This document shows, piece by piece, positions 1-7,391 of a stretch of DNA of 14,985 nucleotides. The stretch's first letter is position 1. Each line of letters begins with the position of its first letter. Source of the DNA: Candidatus Zixiibacteriota bacterium (GTDB lineage Bacteria; Zixibacteria; MSB-5A5; GN15; PGXB01). The notes beneath the pieces were generated by a model. That model was not told the origin of the DNA, did not search any database, and was given only the letters and a program-made list of their open reading frames with translations. The stretch spans positions 1 to 14,985 of the forward strand of contig JAAERC010000618.1 of NCBI GenBank assembly GCA_024230695.1, written 5' to 3'. The translations under genes and the position numbers were made by a program.

Positions 1-569
1 ATTGAGAGATCTTCAAGTTCAATTTTAACCTTTGCAATTCCAAAGCGATGTGCCAGCGGAGCATAAACTTCTCGAGTTTCAGTAGCAATCCGTTTTCTTT
101 TATCCGGTTTTAAGTGCCGCAAAGTTCTCATGTTGTGGAGACGGTCCGCCAATTTAATTAAAATTACCCGAATATCCCGGGTCATTGACAAGAGCATTTT
201 ACGGAAATATTCAACCTGACGTTCTTCCTGGGATTTGAATTTGACCGTTCCCAGTTTGGTTACGCCATCAACTAAAGATGAAATTTCCTCGTCAAACTCA
301 CGCGAAATATCCTCAAGGGTAACATCAGTATCCTCAACCACATCATGAATCAAACCAGCCGCAATAGTAGAGGAATCCAAATGAAGCTCAGCGAGAATAA
401 GTCCCACATTGAGACTGTGAATCACATATGGCTCTCCTGACTCACGAATCTGTCCGGCATGAGCCGCATCGCAGAATTCATACGCTTTTCTAACCAAAGG
501 GATATTAATATTGGCGTTAAAAGATTCAACACTAATAATAAACTCAGCCAGATTTAAAACACCGCTCAT
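1..569 (-). CDS. rel: Rel/SpoT family (p)ppGpp synthetase/hydrolase, N-terminal part (cut by window edge)
   Basis: This is the N-terminal 189 residues of a long RelA/SpoT homologue, which makes and/or degrades the alarmone (p)ppGpp in the cytosol. The visible part is the HD hydrolase domain. His51, the His75-Asp76 pair inside the HDVVEDT motif and Asp142 in LADRLHNM fit the Mn-binding ligands of the hydrolase site, so hydrolysis should be intact; this pattern is typical of bifunctional Rel or SpoT rather than hydrolase-dead RelA. The fragment ends in APLAHRFGIAKVKIELEDLS, where the synthetase domain normally begins, so synthetase, TGS and ACT parts lie left of base 1 and cannot be judged. The ATG at 569-567 overlaps the TGA of the preceding glycosyltransferase as ATGA, suggesting translational coupling to the envelope operon. 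Whether the gene should be named rel or spoT cannot be decided here. Confidence 0.95.
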   Translation of the reverse strand, partial: MSGVLNLAEFIISVESFNANINIPLVRKAYEFCDAAHAGQIRESGEPYVIHSLNVGLILAELHLDSSTIAAGLIHDVVEDTDVTLEDISREFDEEISSLVDGVTKLGTVKFKSQEERQVEYFRKMLLSMTRDIRVILIKLADRLHNMRTLRHLKPDKRKRIATETREVYAPLAHRFGIAKVKIELEDLS

Positions 570-1588
570 TCGGATACCTCTGGAACTGTTTTCATCGAAA
601 TAGCTATTTTTGCAATATCTTCAGGTTTTATGGCAGACATCTCATTTTGTCTGTTAGGTGGTAAGATAACCTGATGCCCCGTTCCTAATGGTCCCCATCG
701 TTTTGGTGACATAGCATGTCTGTTTGGATAGAGGCCGATTACTCTGGTTCCCACCGCAGAGGCCAAGTGAAGCGGCCCGGTAGAATTTGCCACAACAATA
801 TCGGCCAATGATAACAGTCCGGCCAAAGTTCTAATGTCTGTTTTTCCGGCCAGATTATTCAATGATATATCTCTTTTATTCGCAAACTTCTCTATCTCTT
901 TATTCTCTTCAGTTGACCCAGTAAATACGACTGAATAGTTTTTTTCATTTAATATATAATAAAGTTCAATAAAATGTTCAAGCGGCCATCTATCTGCCGA
1001 TCCACCCGACCCGGGATGAAGAACAATAAAACGCCCCGAAATATTGGCATCGGCAAGAATTTCTTTTGCAGTTTTTACATTATCCTCCATTAGATAAACA
1101 TGCGGAGTATAACTTACTTTTGATGGTTCAAAAAACTTCAGAAAATCAAGATTATATTCCGATTCATGCTTTTTATTCGCCTTGCGACTATGAAATAAAA
1201 ACCGATTAAAATAGATTGATTGAAAACGCCGAGCGGTTCCAATACGAATCGATATTTTTGATTTGTAAACTATTTTACTGATTATTTTATCGGGATAAAC
1301 CATCAATGCAACTTTGTAGTTACGTTTTATAAGAATATCCTGAAGCTCTTTTTGGGCGTTTTTATCACTATGGAGTAAGGGGATATTTACTCCAATTTTT
1401 GTTTTCATATGATTATTAACACCCAGTACCGGCAAAGCATAGTCTGAAGCCAGAATATCTATTTCGCATTGGGGACAACTATATTTAAGCGATTCAATCA
1501 GTGGTGTAGTCAAAATCAAATCGCCAAGTCTGTCGGTCCGACAGATAAGAATTCGATCACCCTTTTCCAAGTGAATCGGCTTAGACAT
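566..1588 (-). CDS. Glycosyltransferase family 9 (ADP-heptose:LPS heptosyltransferase-like)
   Basis: A 340-residue GT-B enzyme of family GT9, which transfers heptose (or a related sugar) from a nucleotide-activated donor onto the lipopolysaccharide core at the inner face of the cytoplasmic membrane. The N-terminal motif CRTDRLGDLILTTPL (residues 16-30) is the family acceptor-side signature. The C-terminal donor domain has HPGSGGSADRWP (191-202) and ANSTGPLHLASAVG (267-280), the latter being the strongest GT9 hallmark. Length is normal for the family. The ATG at 1588 lies inside the end of the upstream GT2 gene (8-base overlap), and the TGA overlaps the rel start (ATGA), so it sits in a tightly packed operon. 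The exact sugar and linkage cannot be told from sequence; it shares the family with the gene at 2437-3552 but they are clearly diverged, so they probably add different residues. Confidence 0.93.
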   Translation of the reverse strand: MSKPIHLEKGDRILICRTDRLGDLILTTPLIESLKYSCPQCEIDILASDYALPVLGVNNHMKTKIGVNIPLLHSDKNAQKELQDILIKRNYKVALMVYPDKIISKIVYKSKISIRIGTARRFQSIYFNRFLFHSRKANKKHESEYNLDFLKFFEPSKVSYTPHVYLMEDNVKTAKEILADANISGRFIVLHPGSGGSADRWPLEHFIELYYILNEKNYSVVFTGSTEENKEIEKFANKRDISLNNLAGKTDIRTLAGLLSLADIVVANSTGPLHLASAVGTRVIGLYPNRHAMSPKRWGPLGTGHQVILPPNRQNEMSAIKPEDIAKIAISMKTVPEVSE

Positions 1589-2354
1589 CTTTCTTGGCCC
1601 CAGATTTTTTTTCTTTGTAAAGATGTCGTAGCTTTGAGTACTTAACCATCACTGCCATCGCCGATAAAGCCGAAATTATAAACCCTTCCAAACCATCTAA
1701 AAAACCAAGTTTAATTATATAATGTTTGATAAATGCCACGGGTGGTTTGAGTGCGATATGGAACCATCCCGCTTTTTTGTTATTATCAAAAGCCTGTCTG
1801 GCACCTATTGTTGTGTAAGTCGCGAATTTATCAAAATATTGTTCGATGCTATTATAACTATAATGAAGTATCTCGCCTTTAAGACGATCGGTTTGACCGT
1901 TTAGGACAACTTTTTCATGCACAACCGAATCATTAAAATTACCATCTGATTTTTTGAATAATCGCAAAAGATAATCGGGGTACCACCCGCAATGCTTTAT
2001 CCACCGTCCCAAAAAGTTTGTTTTGCGTTTTATATAATAACCACTGATACCAGTCTCAAGAAGGACCTTACCGCTGATTTCATTGGCCAGGTCGAGTGAC
2101 AATTCCTCATCGGCATCAAGTGAAATTATCCATTTACCCGAAGCTCTCTTGACACCTTCCTTTTTTGCCGGGCCATAACCTTCCCATTCTTTGGGATAAA
2201 CAAGCGCACCCATACTTTCGGCAATTTTTATGGTATTATCAGTCGAACCGCTATCAATGACAATGATCTCATCGGCGATCTGAAGCGACGACATACACCG
2301 CATGATATTAGATTCCTCATTACGAGTAATTATAACAGCCGAGAGATTGAGCAT
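1581..2354 (-). CDS. Glycosyltransferase family 2, WaaE/KdtX-like LPS core enzyme
   Basis: A 257-residue GT-A glycosyltransferase resembling the WaaE/KdtX (LgtF) group, which adds a glucose-type residue to the inner core of lipopolysaccharide on the cytosolic side of the membrane. The nucleotide-sugar fold starts at once with LSAVIITRNEESNI (4-17) and IVIDSGSTDNT (31-41); the DXD-type metal motif is SLDADEE (78-84). The segment NFLGRWIKHCGWYPDYLLRL (113-132) and the C-terminal KPPVAFIKHYIIKLGFLDG (203-221), followed by a hydrophobic stretch, match the layout of this subgroup. The start is fixed by a strong GGAGGGG Shine-Dalgarno run four bases before the ATG. The TAA overlaps the following GT9 start by 8 bases. 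The gap of 82 bases to the upstream gene is the largest inside the glycosyltransferase run and contains a stem-loop. The specific sugar is not determinable. Confidence 0.92.
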   Translation of the reverse strand: MLNLSAVIITRNEESNIMRCMSSLQIADEIIVIDSGSTDNTIKIAESMGALVYPKEWEGYGPAKKEGVKRASGKWIISLDADEELSLDLANEISGKVLLETGISGYYIKRKTNFLGRWIKHCGWYPDYLLRLFKKSDGNFNDSVVHEKVVLNGQTDRLKGEILHYSYNSIEQYFDKFATYTTIGARQAFDNNKKAGWFHIALKPPVAFIKHYIIKLGFLDGLEGFIISALSAMAVMVKYSKLRHLYKEKKSGAKKDV

Positions 2355-2406
2355 TTCCCCTCCGAGTCAAAGACACTACTAATTAAGTTTTTTGTTTTTT
2401 TCAATT

Positions 2407-2426
2407 GAATAAGAAACCTCTTATTC
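2407..2426 (-). other. Perfect 8-bp stem-loop in the intergenic gap of the glycosyltransferase operon
   Basis: In the minus-strand transcript GAATAAGA and TCTTATTC form an 8-bp stem around a four-base GGTT loop, 10 bases after the TAG of the upstream GT9 gene. It is A/U-rich (two G-C pairs) and is followed by an A-rich, not U-rich, tract, so it is not a normal intrinsic terminator for this strand. It could be an mRNA-stability or processing element between operon genes, or chance in AT-rich sequence. A weak promoter-like pair (TTGAAA at 2404-2399, 17 bases, TAGTAG at 2381-2376) follows it; the -10 match is poor. Confidence 0.4.
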
Positions 2427-2436
2427 TCTTGTTTAA

Positions 2437-3552
2437 CTAATTCTTAACCGATTGTTTCTTCTGTTTCATTTTTTCGAACTCATCAAAAACCTGTTCGACA
2501 GAAATATTAAAAATATTGTCATCGCCGTATGACAATACCAGCCCATCCTCCTGATTAAATGGTCGCCACTGGCGATACACCTTTTTGTATGCGGTATAAA
2601 GCCCGATTACAGGAATCTTAAATGAACGGCCAATATGAACCAGCGATGTGTCAGGTGAAATTAATATATCCAGTTTTGAGATCAGTGCCGATGCCTCGGT
2701 AAGATTCGAATTAGGCGGTATCTGAACAACATTTTTGTCAAATTGTTTTTCGATAGCGTCGCCTTTGAATCGTTCATTAGGTGCCGTAATTAATATTACA
2801 TTACAATTATTACTAGTCTCAATAATTCTCGAAATCAGCTCAGTCGATTTTTTTTCACCCCAATTACGATTTTCACCGCGCGCCGAAAGGTTAAGACCAA
2901 CAAATATCCCATTTGGATTATTATTTGAGATTGAATTCAGGAATTCATCAATGTTATTACTGGTAGTATCATCAACAAACGGTGGAGCATGTCTTTCCGC
3001 GATAGTACATGAAGAACCAAAAGCATCAAGTAGTTTCAGATTAATATCAACAGTATGTTTCTTACAATCCGGTTCCGGGGTATAATTAAAATCATAATAT
3101 TTTTCAAACTTTTTCTTACCAAGACCGATTCGTTTAGAATAAACCGAGCAAAATTGCGACAGAAATAATGTAGTTACTGAATCATCGGCAAGCAGATCGA
3201 CCACACAATCATATTTCTCATCTCTAACAGCCATAACTTCTTTGATATCCCGCAAAATATTTCTTCTGTAAATAAATATCTTATCAAAACGAGGGTCATT
3301 TTTTATAAGCGAGTAGTTTTTCGATGAAGCAAAAATCGAGATTTTCATTTGTGGAAAGTTTTCTTTTAAACTGTCAATCAATGGAAAAGTACAGACTGTA
3401 TCGCCAATTCTATCAGGACGTAATATCAAGATTTTTTGAAATTTATTGCTGTCGGGAATAATATAATCAGACTTTCCTTTTTTCAAAAACAGTTGAAAAA
3501 CAAAAAAGAAACCTTCTTTTATTTTAAATTCAATTTGTTTTAGCAAATTCAT
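2437..3552 (-). CDS. Glycosyltransferase family 9 (heptosyltransferase-like), second copy
   Basis: A 371-residue GT9 enzyme, again expected to extend the lipopolysaccharide or lipooligosaccharide core from an activated sugar donor. Compared with the other GT9 here it has an N-terminal extension of about 25 residues with an aromatic, hydrophobic patch (residues 13-23, GFFFVFQLFLK) flanked by lysines, which may anchor it to the membrane. The family motif is ILRPDRIGDTVCTFPLID (43-60). The donor domain has VGLNLSARGENRNW (218-231) in the place of the usual HPG..W loop, and ISPDTSLVHIGRSF (298-311) replaces NSTGPLHLASA; both are recognisable GT9 variants, with DTSLVH common in the family. It starts one base after the TAA of the GT4 gene, with only a weak Shine-Dalgarno (CGGA), consistent with translational coupling. 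It ends in TAG followed by a stem-loop. The acceptor is unknown. Confidence 0.9.
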   Translation of the reverse strand: MNLLKQIEFKIKEGFFFVFQLFLKKGKSDYIIPDSNKFQKILILRPDRIGDTVCTFPLIDSLKENFPQMKISIFASSKNYSLIKNDPRFDKIFIYRRNILRDIKEVMAVRDEKYDCVVDLLADDSVTTLFLSQFCSVYSKRIGLGKKKFEKYYDFNYTPEPDCKKHTVDINLKLLDAFGSSCTIAERHAPPFVDDTTSNNIDEFLNSISNNNPNGIFVGLNLSARGENRNWGEKKSTELISRIIETSNNCNVILITAPNERFKGDAIEKQFDKNVVQIPPNSNLTEASALISKLDILISPDTSLVHIGRSFKIPVIGLYTAYKKVYRQWRPFNQEDGLVLSYGDDNIFNISVEQVFDEFEKMKQKKQSVKN

Positions 3553-3553
3553 A

Positions 3554-4669
3554 TTAATTTTCCGAGTCGATTAGATCATTAAGGTAATTTTCCCAGTTGT
3601 TTACCATCACATCCAATTTAAAATCTTTAAACCAACGCTGTTTCCCGGCTTGACCAAAACTTTTCATCTTTTCAGGTGAGTTTAAAAACTCCAAAACCGC
3701 ATTACTGATTAATTCGCTATTCTTTGGTTCGATCAGTAAGGCCGTTTTATTGTTAATAGCAAACTCTGGAATACCACCGATTCTGCTGGCAACAACCGGT
3801 AAACCTGCCCGCATACCCTCCAGAACCGAGAATCCAAACGGTTCTTCAATCGATGGATGGATCATCAGATCTGAACCGGCCAACTCCAAATTGAAATCAT
3901 CCAACATTCCGGCAAAAACAAAATGTTTTTCTAATTTATACTCTGATATTTTTTCTTTGAGTTTTTTCTCTAATTCCCCATCACCAAGAAACAAAAATGA
4001 TATCGATGGATATTTGGCTACAATCTCGCGTGCGGCATCAACTAAATATTTATGCCCTTTTTGTCTGACAAACCGTCCTGATGTGACGGCAATTTTATTC
4101 TCTGACGGGATATCATATTTTATTCTTAGGTCACGGCCTACCTCGCCATTGTTAAAAATAACATCAAGTTCCGGGATACCATGCGGGATAACTTTAACAA
4201 TGTTTTTATCTATATATCCCGATGCCACCACTTGTCTTTTTAGATCATCCGATGGTACAACGGCGGTATCTATTAGTTTTGGTGTCAGATTTCGGTGCAC
4301 AAAATTATTTTTTGTAATATTTAATCCAAGATGCCAAATAACTTTGGGTCGATTCGAAAAGAGTGCGGCCAGACCACCCAGGCGGACATCTTTATTAAAA
4401 TCACAAATAACAGAATCAATATTATCCTTTTTGAAAAGCTTAGATAATTTGGATATTGTAAATGGATTAAAATCGCCTGAAATCGGCAACTCAACTATAT
4501 TCAATCCTTCTGGTTTATTATCAAATCTATTATAAAACTCAGCCTGTGGTCGTCCGACTATTGTAATTTTGTGTCCCCGCTTTGCCAGTTCCGGTGCAAT
4601 CAAACAGATCCAGTTCTGGTAACCGCCAAAAGTTTTGGTATCAATTGAATCGAGAATAAGAAGGTTCAT
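3554..4669 (-). CDS. Glycosyltransferase family 4
   Basis: A 371-residue GT-B retaining glycosyltransferase of family GT4. The N-terminal domain shows the Gly-Gly acceptor loop (FGGYQNWICLIAPELAKRGH, 14-33), and the linker has VPSDDLKRQV and IPHGI (161-165). The C-terminal domain has TSGRFVRQKGHKYLVDA (196-212) and FLGDGELEKKL. The catalytic EX7E motif is Glu276...Glu284 within HPSIEEPFGFSVLEGM, followed by GLPVVASRIGGIPE (289-302), which binds the nucleotide-sugar. Length is normal. Family 4 includes enzymes of LPS outer core, O-antigen and exopolysaccharide synthesis; the neighbours argue for LPS. The ATG overlaps the TGA of the MsbA-like gene (ATGA), so exporter and glycosyltransferase are likely made in step. 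No signal peptide or transmembrane segment is evident; it should act in the cytosol at the membrane. Confidence 0.93.
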   Translation of the reverse strand: MNLLILDSIDTKTFGGYQNWICLIAPELAKRGHKITIVGRPQAEFYNRFDNKPEGLNIVELPISGDFNPFTISKLSKLFKKDNIDSVICDFNKDVRLGGLAALFSNRPKVIWHLGLNITKNNFVHRNLTPKLIDTAVVPSDDLKRQVVASGYIDKNIVKVIPHGIPELDVIFNNGEVGRDLRIKYDIPSENKIAVTSGRFVRQKGHKYLVDAAREIVAKYPSISFLFLGDGELEKKLKEKISEYKLEKHFVFAGMLDDFNLELAGSDLMIHPSIEEPFGFSVLEGMRAGLPVVASRIGGIPEFAINNKTALLIEPKNSELISNAVLEFLNSPEKMKSFGQAGKQRWFKDFKLDVMVNNWENYLNDLIDSEN

Positions 4670-6585
4670 ACCCGCTCTTTCTCTTTAAACTGCATCATAT
4701 AGAGCCGTTTGTAGAGGCCGCCTTTTTCAATAAGTTGCTCATGAGTCCCGCATTCAGCCAAATTACCCTGATCAATAACCAGAATACGATCGGCATGTTT
4801 AATAGTTGACAGCCGATGCGCGATAACCAAAGTGGTGCGACTGGCCATCAGGCGGTCGATCGCTTCCTGCACCTGAAGTTCAGATTCGGTATCAAGCGCC
4901 GATGTGGCCTCATCGAATATAAGTATCTGCGGATTTTTCAAAAGTGCCCGTGCAATAGCGATTCTTTGTCTCTGTCCGCCCGATAATCTAACCCCTCGAT
5001 TTCCAACCTGCGTTTCAAAACCATCATCAAATTTGGAAATAAAATCAAAGGCATTAGCCGCTTTCGCGGCTTTCTCTATTTCATTCATTGAAATATTTTT
5101 GAGGCCATAAGCAATATTGGCCTTAATAGTCTCGTTAAACAAATATGTTTCCTGAGTGACAATCCCAAGCATACGCCGAAGCGAATCCATCTTAAATTCT
5201 TTGATATCTATCCCATCGATACTTATTCGGCCTTCGGTTGGATCATAAAAACGAGGTAACAAATCAAACATCGTTGATTTGCCGGCCCCCGATGGACCGA
5301 CTAATGCAATCACCTCGCCTTTTTTGACATCGAATGAAATATCTTTTAGGATCATTTCCGGTTTATTATAGGCAAACGATACATTTTCAAATTTAATAGA
5401 AGATTCAAAATTTAGAATTTCTTTTGGGTTATCGGATTCTTTAACAGTAATAGGCGCGTCAAGGACCTCAAATATTCGTTCGGCGGCGGCCATACCTTCT
5501 TGTATTTTTACATGAATCGCTAAAAGAGATTTAACCGGTTTGACCATCGAAAACATAGCAATAATAAATGTCATAAAATCGCCGGCATCAAGAGCACCCT
5601 GGCCTTCGATGATCTGCGTTCCGGCAAAAAAGAGAATGGTTATCCCGGCACCGGTAATCAATATTTCATTAATAGGACTGGCGAGATGCCTTATTCGGGT
5701 CATCCTGACTAATGCCTTGAAAAAATCACCGGTTGCGCCAAAAAATTTCCCTGTCTCAAATTTCTCCATCGCATACGCTTTGACTATCCGGATATTGGAA
5801 ACGGTTTCCTCAAGAACTGAATTAACATCGGCCATTTTCTCCTGCGAACGAGCTGAGTATTTCCGCAGTTTTTTGCCCATAAAATATATAAAACCGAATA
5901 CGAGTGGCAGGACCAGCGCGGCAAAAAGAGTCAGCTTCCACGAAAGCAGTATCAAAAATGTAGAAAGCAGTAATACCGAAAGCGAATCGCTCACTAATCT
6001 ATTGAATCCAAGATCTACCGTTTCATTGAGGACGACCACATCGTTGGTGACTCTTGAAATAAGTTGACCGGTTCGCTGATGAAAAAAGTAGCTAAGCGAT
6101 AATTTTTGATATTTTTCAAAGAGTCGATTACGGAAATCACGGATCACTGATTGTTGAACAAAAGCCATAAAAAATCCCTGAAGATACAAAAACAGGTTTG
6201 AGCCAAAGGCTATAATCACAATCAATAAACAGAAATTATAAAGCGTCTCGGTTTTATCCCGACCGGTTACTAATTCATTTAATTCCTGTTTGATATTATT
6301 TTTGGTTCTAACAAGGAAATCTAATTCAACATCAAGTTTTTTTTCAATTTCGGATTGAATATCGATATCCGCTTCGGAAGTTATAGTCTCAGGTTGAATA
6401 ATAATATTATTCTTATTCTCAACATCTGGATCGATGCCGGAAGTTAAAAGAGTCATCAGAAGCGGTCCGGCCAGCCAGATCAGTAAACCAGCCAAAAGGG
6501 CATGAATAGATGCCGAAAATGAGGCAACAAAAATCCTTTTCCAATATGGTTTTAGGCATCCAAATGTTCTTCTTAACAAACTCAT
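4666..6585 (-). CDS. MsbA-like lipid A/LPS ABC exporter (fused membrane and ATPase domains)
   Basis: A 639-residue ABC half-transporter, likely a homodimeric flippase that moves lipid A-core or a related lipid across the inner membrane. The N-terminal six-helix domain spans roughly residues 15-375 and the ATPase domain 395-639. The ATPase is complete: Walker A GPSGAGKST (430-438), Q-loop TQETYLF (477-483), signature LSGGQ (534-538), Walker B ILIFDE (554-559) with the catalytic Glu, D-loop SALD and H-loop His590. The MsbA assignment rests on similarity in the membrane part (FFHQRTGQLISRVTND, 167-182) and on the four glycosyltransferase genes that follow. It is longer than E. coli MsbA (582 residues) because the first external loop, about residues 50-113, is enlarged by a charged, helix-prone stretch. 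An in-frame TAG three codons upstream makes the ATG at 6585 the first possible start; its Shine-Dalgarno is poor. A generic multidrug exporter cannot be excluded. Confidence 0.88.
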   Translation of the reverse strand: MSLLRRTFGCLKPYWKRIFVASFSASIHALLAGLLIWLAGPLLMTLLTSGIDPDVENKNNIIIQPETITSEADIDIQSEIEKKLDVELDFLVRTKNNIKQELNELVTGRDKTETLYNFCLLIVIIAFGSNLFLYLQGFFMAFVQQSVIRDFRNRLFEKYQKLSLSYFFHQRTGQLISRVTNDVVVLNETVDLGFNRLVSDSLSVLLLSTFLILLSWKLTLFAALVLPLVFGFIYFMGKKLRKYSARSQEKMADVNSVLEETVSNIRIVKAYAMEKFETGKFFGATGDFFKALVRMTRIRHLASPINEILITGAGITILFFAGTQIIEGQGALDAGDFMTFIIAMFSMVKPVKSLLAIHVKIQEGMAAAERIFEVLDAPITVKESDNPKEILNFESSIKFENVSFAYNKPEMILKDISFDVKKGEVIALVGPSGAGKSTMFDLLPRFYDPTEGRISIDGIDIKEFKMDSLRRMLGIVTQETYLFNETIKANIAYGLKNISMNEIEKAAKAANAFDFISKFDDGFETQVGNRGVRLSGGQRQRIAIARALLKNPQILIFDEATSALDTESELQVQEAIDRLMASRTTLVIAHRLSTIKHADRILVIDQGNLAECGTHEQLIEKGGLYKRLYMMQFKEKERV

Positions 6586-6692
6586 ATAAAACTACATTTC
6601 CATAAAATTAGACAGTATCAAATACTTTAAAAAAATATATAAGTAATTAAGTTATGCAATCGATATAAAATGTCAACCTGATAACGGTAAGA
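6586..6692. other. 107-base intergenic region upstream of the MsbA-like gene
   Basis: This AT-rich gap is the longest on the minus strand between two genes of the same direction and separates the housekeeping-type hydrolase cluster from the envelope operon. It holds a promoter-like element (6649-6676), an A/T run (about 6627-6640) and a small inverted repeat on the minus strand, AGTAT-TTG-ATACT (6614-6626), between the promoter and the start codon. No GC-rich terminator hairpin after the upstream TAA was found, so read-through from the upstream genes is possible. Confidence 0.5.
6649..6676 (-). promoter_or_regulatory. Possible sigma-70-type promoter for the msbA/glycosyltransferase operon
   Basis: A perfect TTGACA -35 box (6676-6671) is followed 16 bases later by TAACTT (6654-6649), matching three of six -10 positions. 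It lies about 65 bases before the MsbA-like start codon in the only sizeable gap of the minus-strand block. The -10 match is weak, so this is a candidate only. Confidence 0.35.
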
Positions 6693-7391
6693 TTATGGGT
6701 AAATCCTTGAGGCGGTGGGTGGTATAGATATTTTATACTTTTTATCAGAAAGTTTGACATCAAGCCTGAATTTACGGCGTTCAGCCTCAAGTCTGAATTG
6801 ACCATCGGCACTGAAATACATAAATTTCTTAAGTAAAAAATTGCCTTTTTTAAAATCATAGTCAAGCTCTATAGATTCTGAACAGTCTTTAGACATTATA
6901 CGAAATTTACGAAATCGAGGACTATCTACTAAAACAGAAATAATAATATTGCCGGTTGGATAAACTATTTTATCAGGCGTTGTTCTGAAAAAATCAACTA
7001 TCATTTTTTCAAGTGGGATTGAATCAAAACAATTGGCCGACAGAAGCTCACTAATTTTCCCGGAAAAATATTGACTTTCAGTCGGGAAAAAGGTCACAAT
7101 TGAATCGCTGTTTACCAAAGCTTTTAGGACGCCTTTACCAAGATATCCCCTTGCGAAAACACCAAGAGAATCTCCCTTTCTGTAGATATCCAAACGAACC
7201 GAAGTTTTTTTCTTTTTGTTAAATATTTTCATATCAAACAAAAAGGCATCGCCCTTGGAGGTATCTTCAAGTTGTTGACCTTTGTTTTGATCGGTATCTG
7301 CTTTGTCATTAGCAACTGTAAAACTATTTAACAATCCAAAAATAATTACCAAAAATAAATATAAACCTGATTTTACTTTATTAGTATCCAT
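6693..7391 (-). CDS. Secreted protein of unknown function, possibly LolA/LolB-like (DUF4292-type) fold
   Basis: A 232-residue protein of no certain family. It begins with a Sec-type signal sequence: Lys5 and Lys7, a hydrophobic core GLYLFLVIIFGLLNSF (9-24) and a plausible cleavage after TVA (27). There is no lipobox Cys, so it is probably periplasmic rather than a lipoprotein. A polar linker (28-47) precedes a region rich in alternating beta strands with RLDIYRKGDSLGVFARGYLGK (66-86) and DSIVTFFPTESQYFSG (96-111). That pattern of strands, a 'fragment of a lipoprotein-carrier half-barrel', recalls LolA/LolB and DUF4292 proteins; this is inference. The ATG at 7391 is preferred over an in-frame TTG at 7412 because a GGGGGA run lies 11 bases before it and the signal peptide then starts properly. 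It overlaps the M50 gene by 11 bases. Its neighbours (membrane protease, lipid exporter) hint at an envelope role. Confidence 0.75.
   Translation of the reverse strand: MDTNKVKSGLYLFLVIIFGLLNSFTVANDKADTDQNKGQQLEDTSKGDAFLFDMKIFNKKKKTSVRLDIYRKGDSLGVFARGYLGKGVLKALVNSDSIVTFFPTESQYFSGKISELLSANCFDSIPLEKMIVDFFRTTPDKIVYPTGNIIISVLVDSPRFRKFRIMSKDCSESIELDYDFKKGNFLLKKFMYFSADGQFRLEAERRKFRLDVKLSDKKYKISIPPTASRIYP

Noticed and set aside
2407..2426. Stem-loop as an intrinsic terminator.
   Set aside because: On the minus strand an A-rich tract follows; on the plus strand no U-run follows directly and there is no gene to terminate.
3750..4535. Long plus-strand open frame (261 codons) opposite the GT4 gene.
   Set aside because: Low-complexity Ser/Arg-rich translation with no family motif, fully antisense to a gene with clear GT4 motifs; a shadow frame.
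5540..6067. Plus-strand open frame (175 codons) opposite the ABC transporter gene.
   Set aside because: Antisense to conserved transmembrane coding sequence, no recognisable motif and no ribosome binding site of note.
6647..6865. Short minus-strand open frame overlapping the 3' end of the secreted protein gene.
   Set aside because: It lies in another frame of the secreted protein gene and runs into the AT-rich gap; no motif or ribosome binding site.
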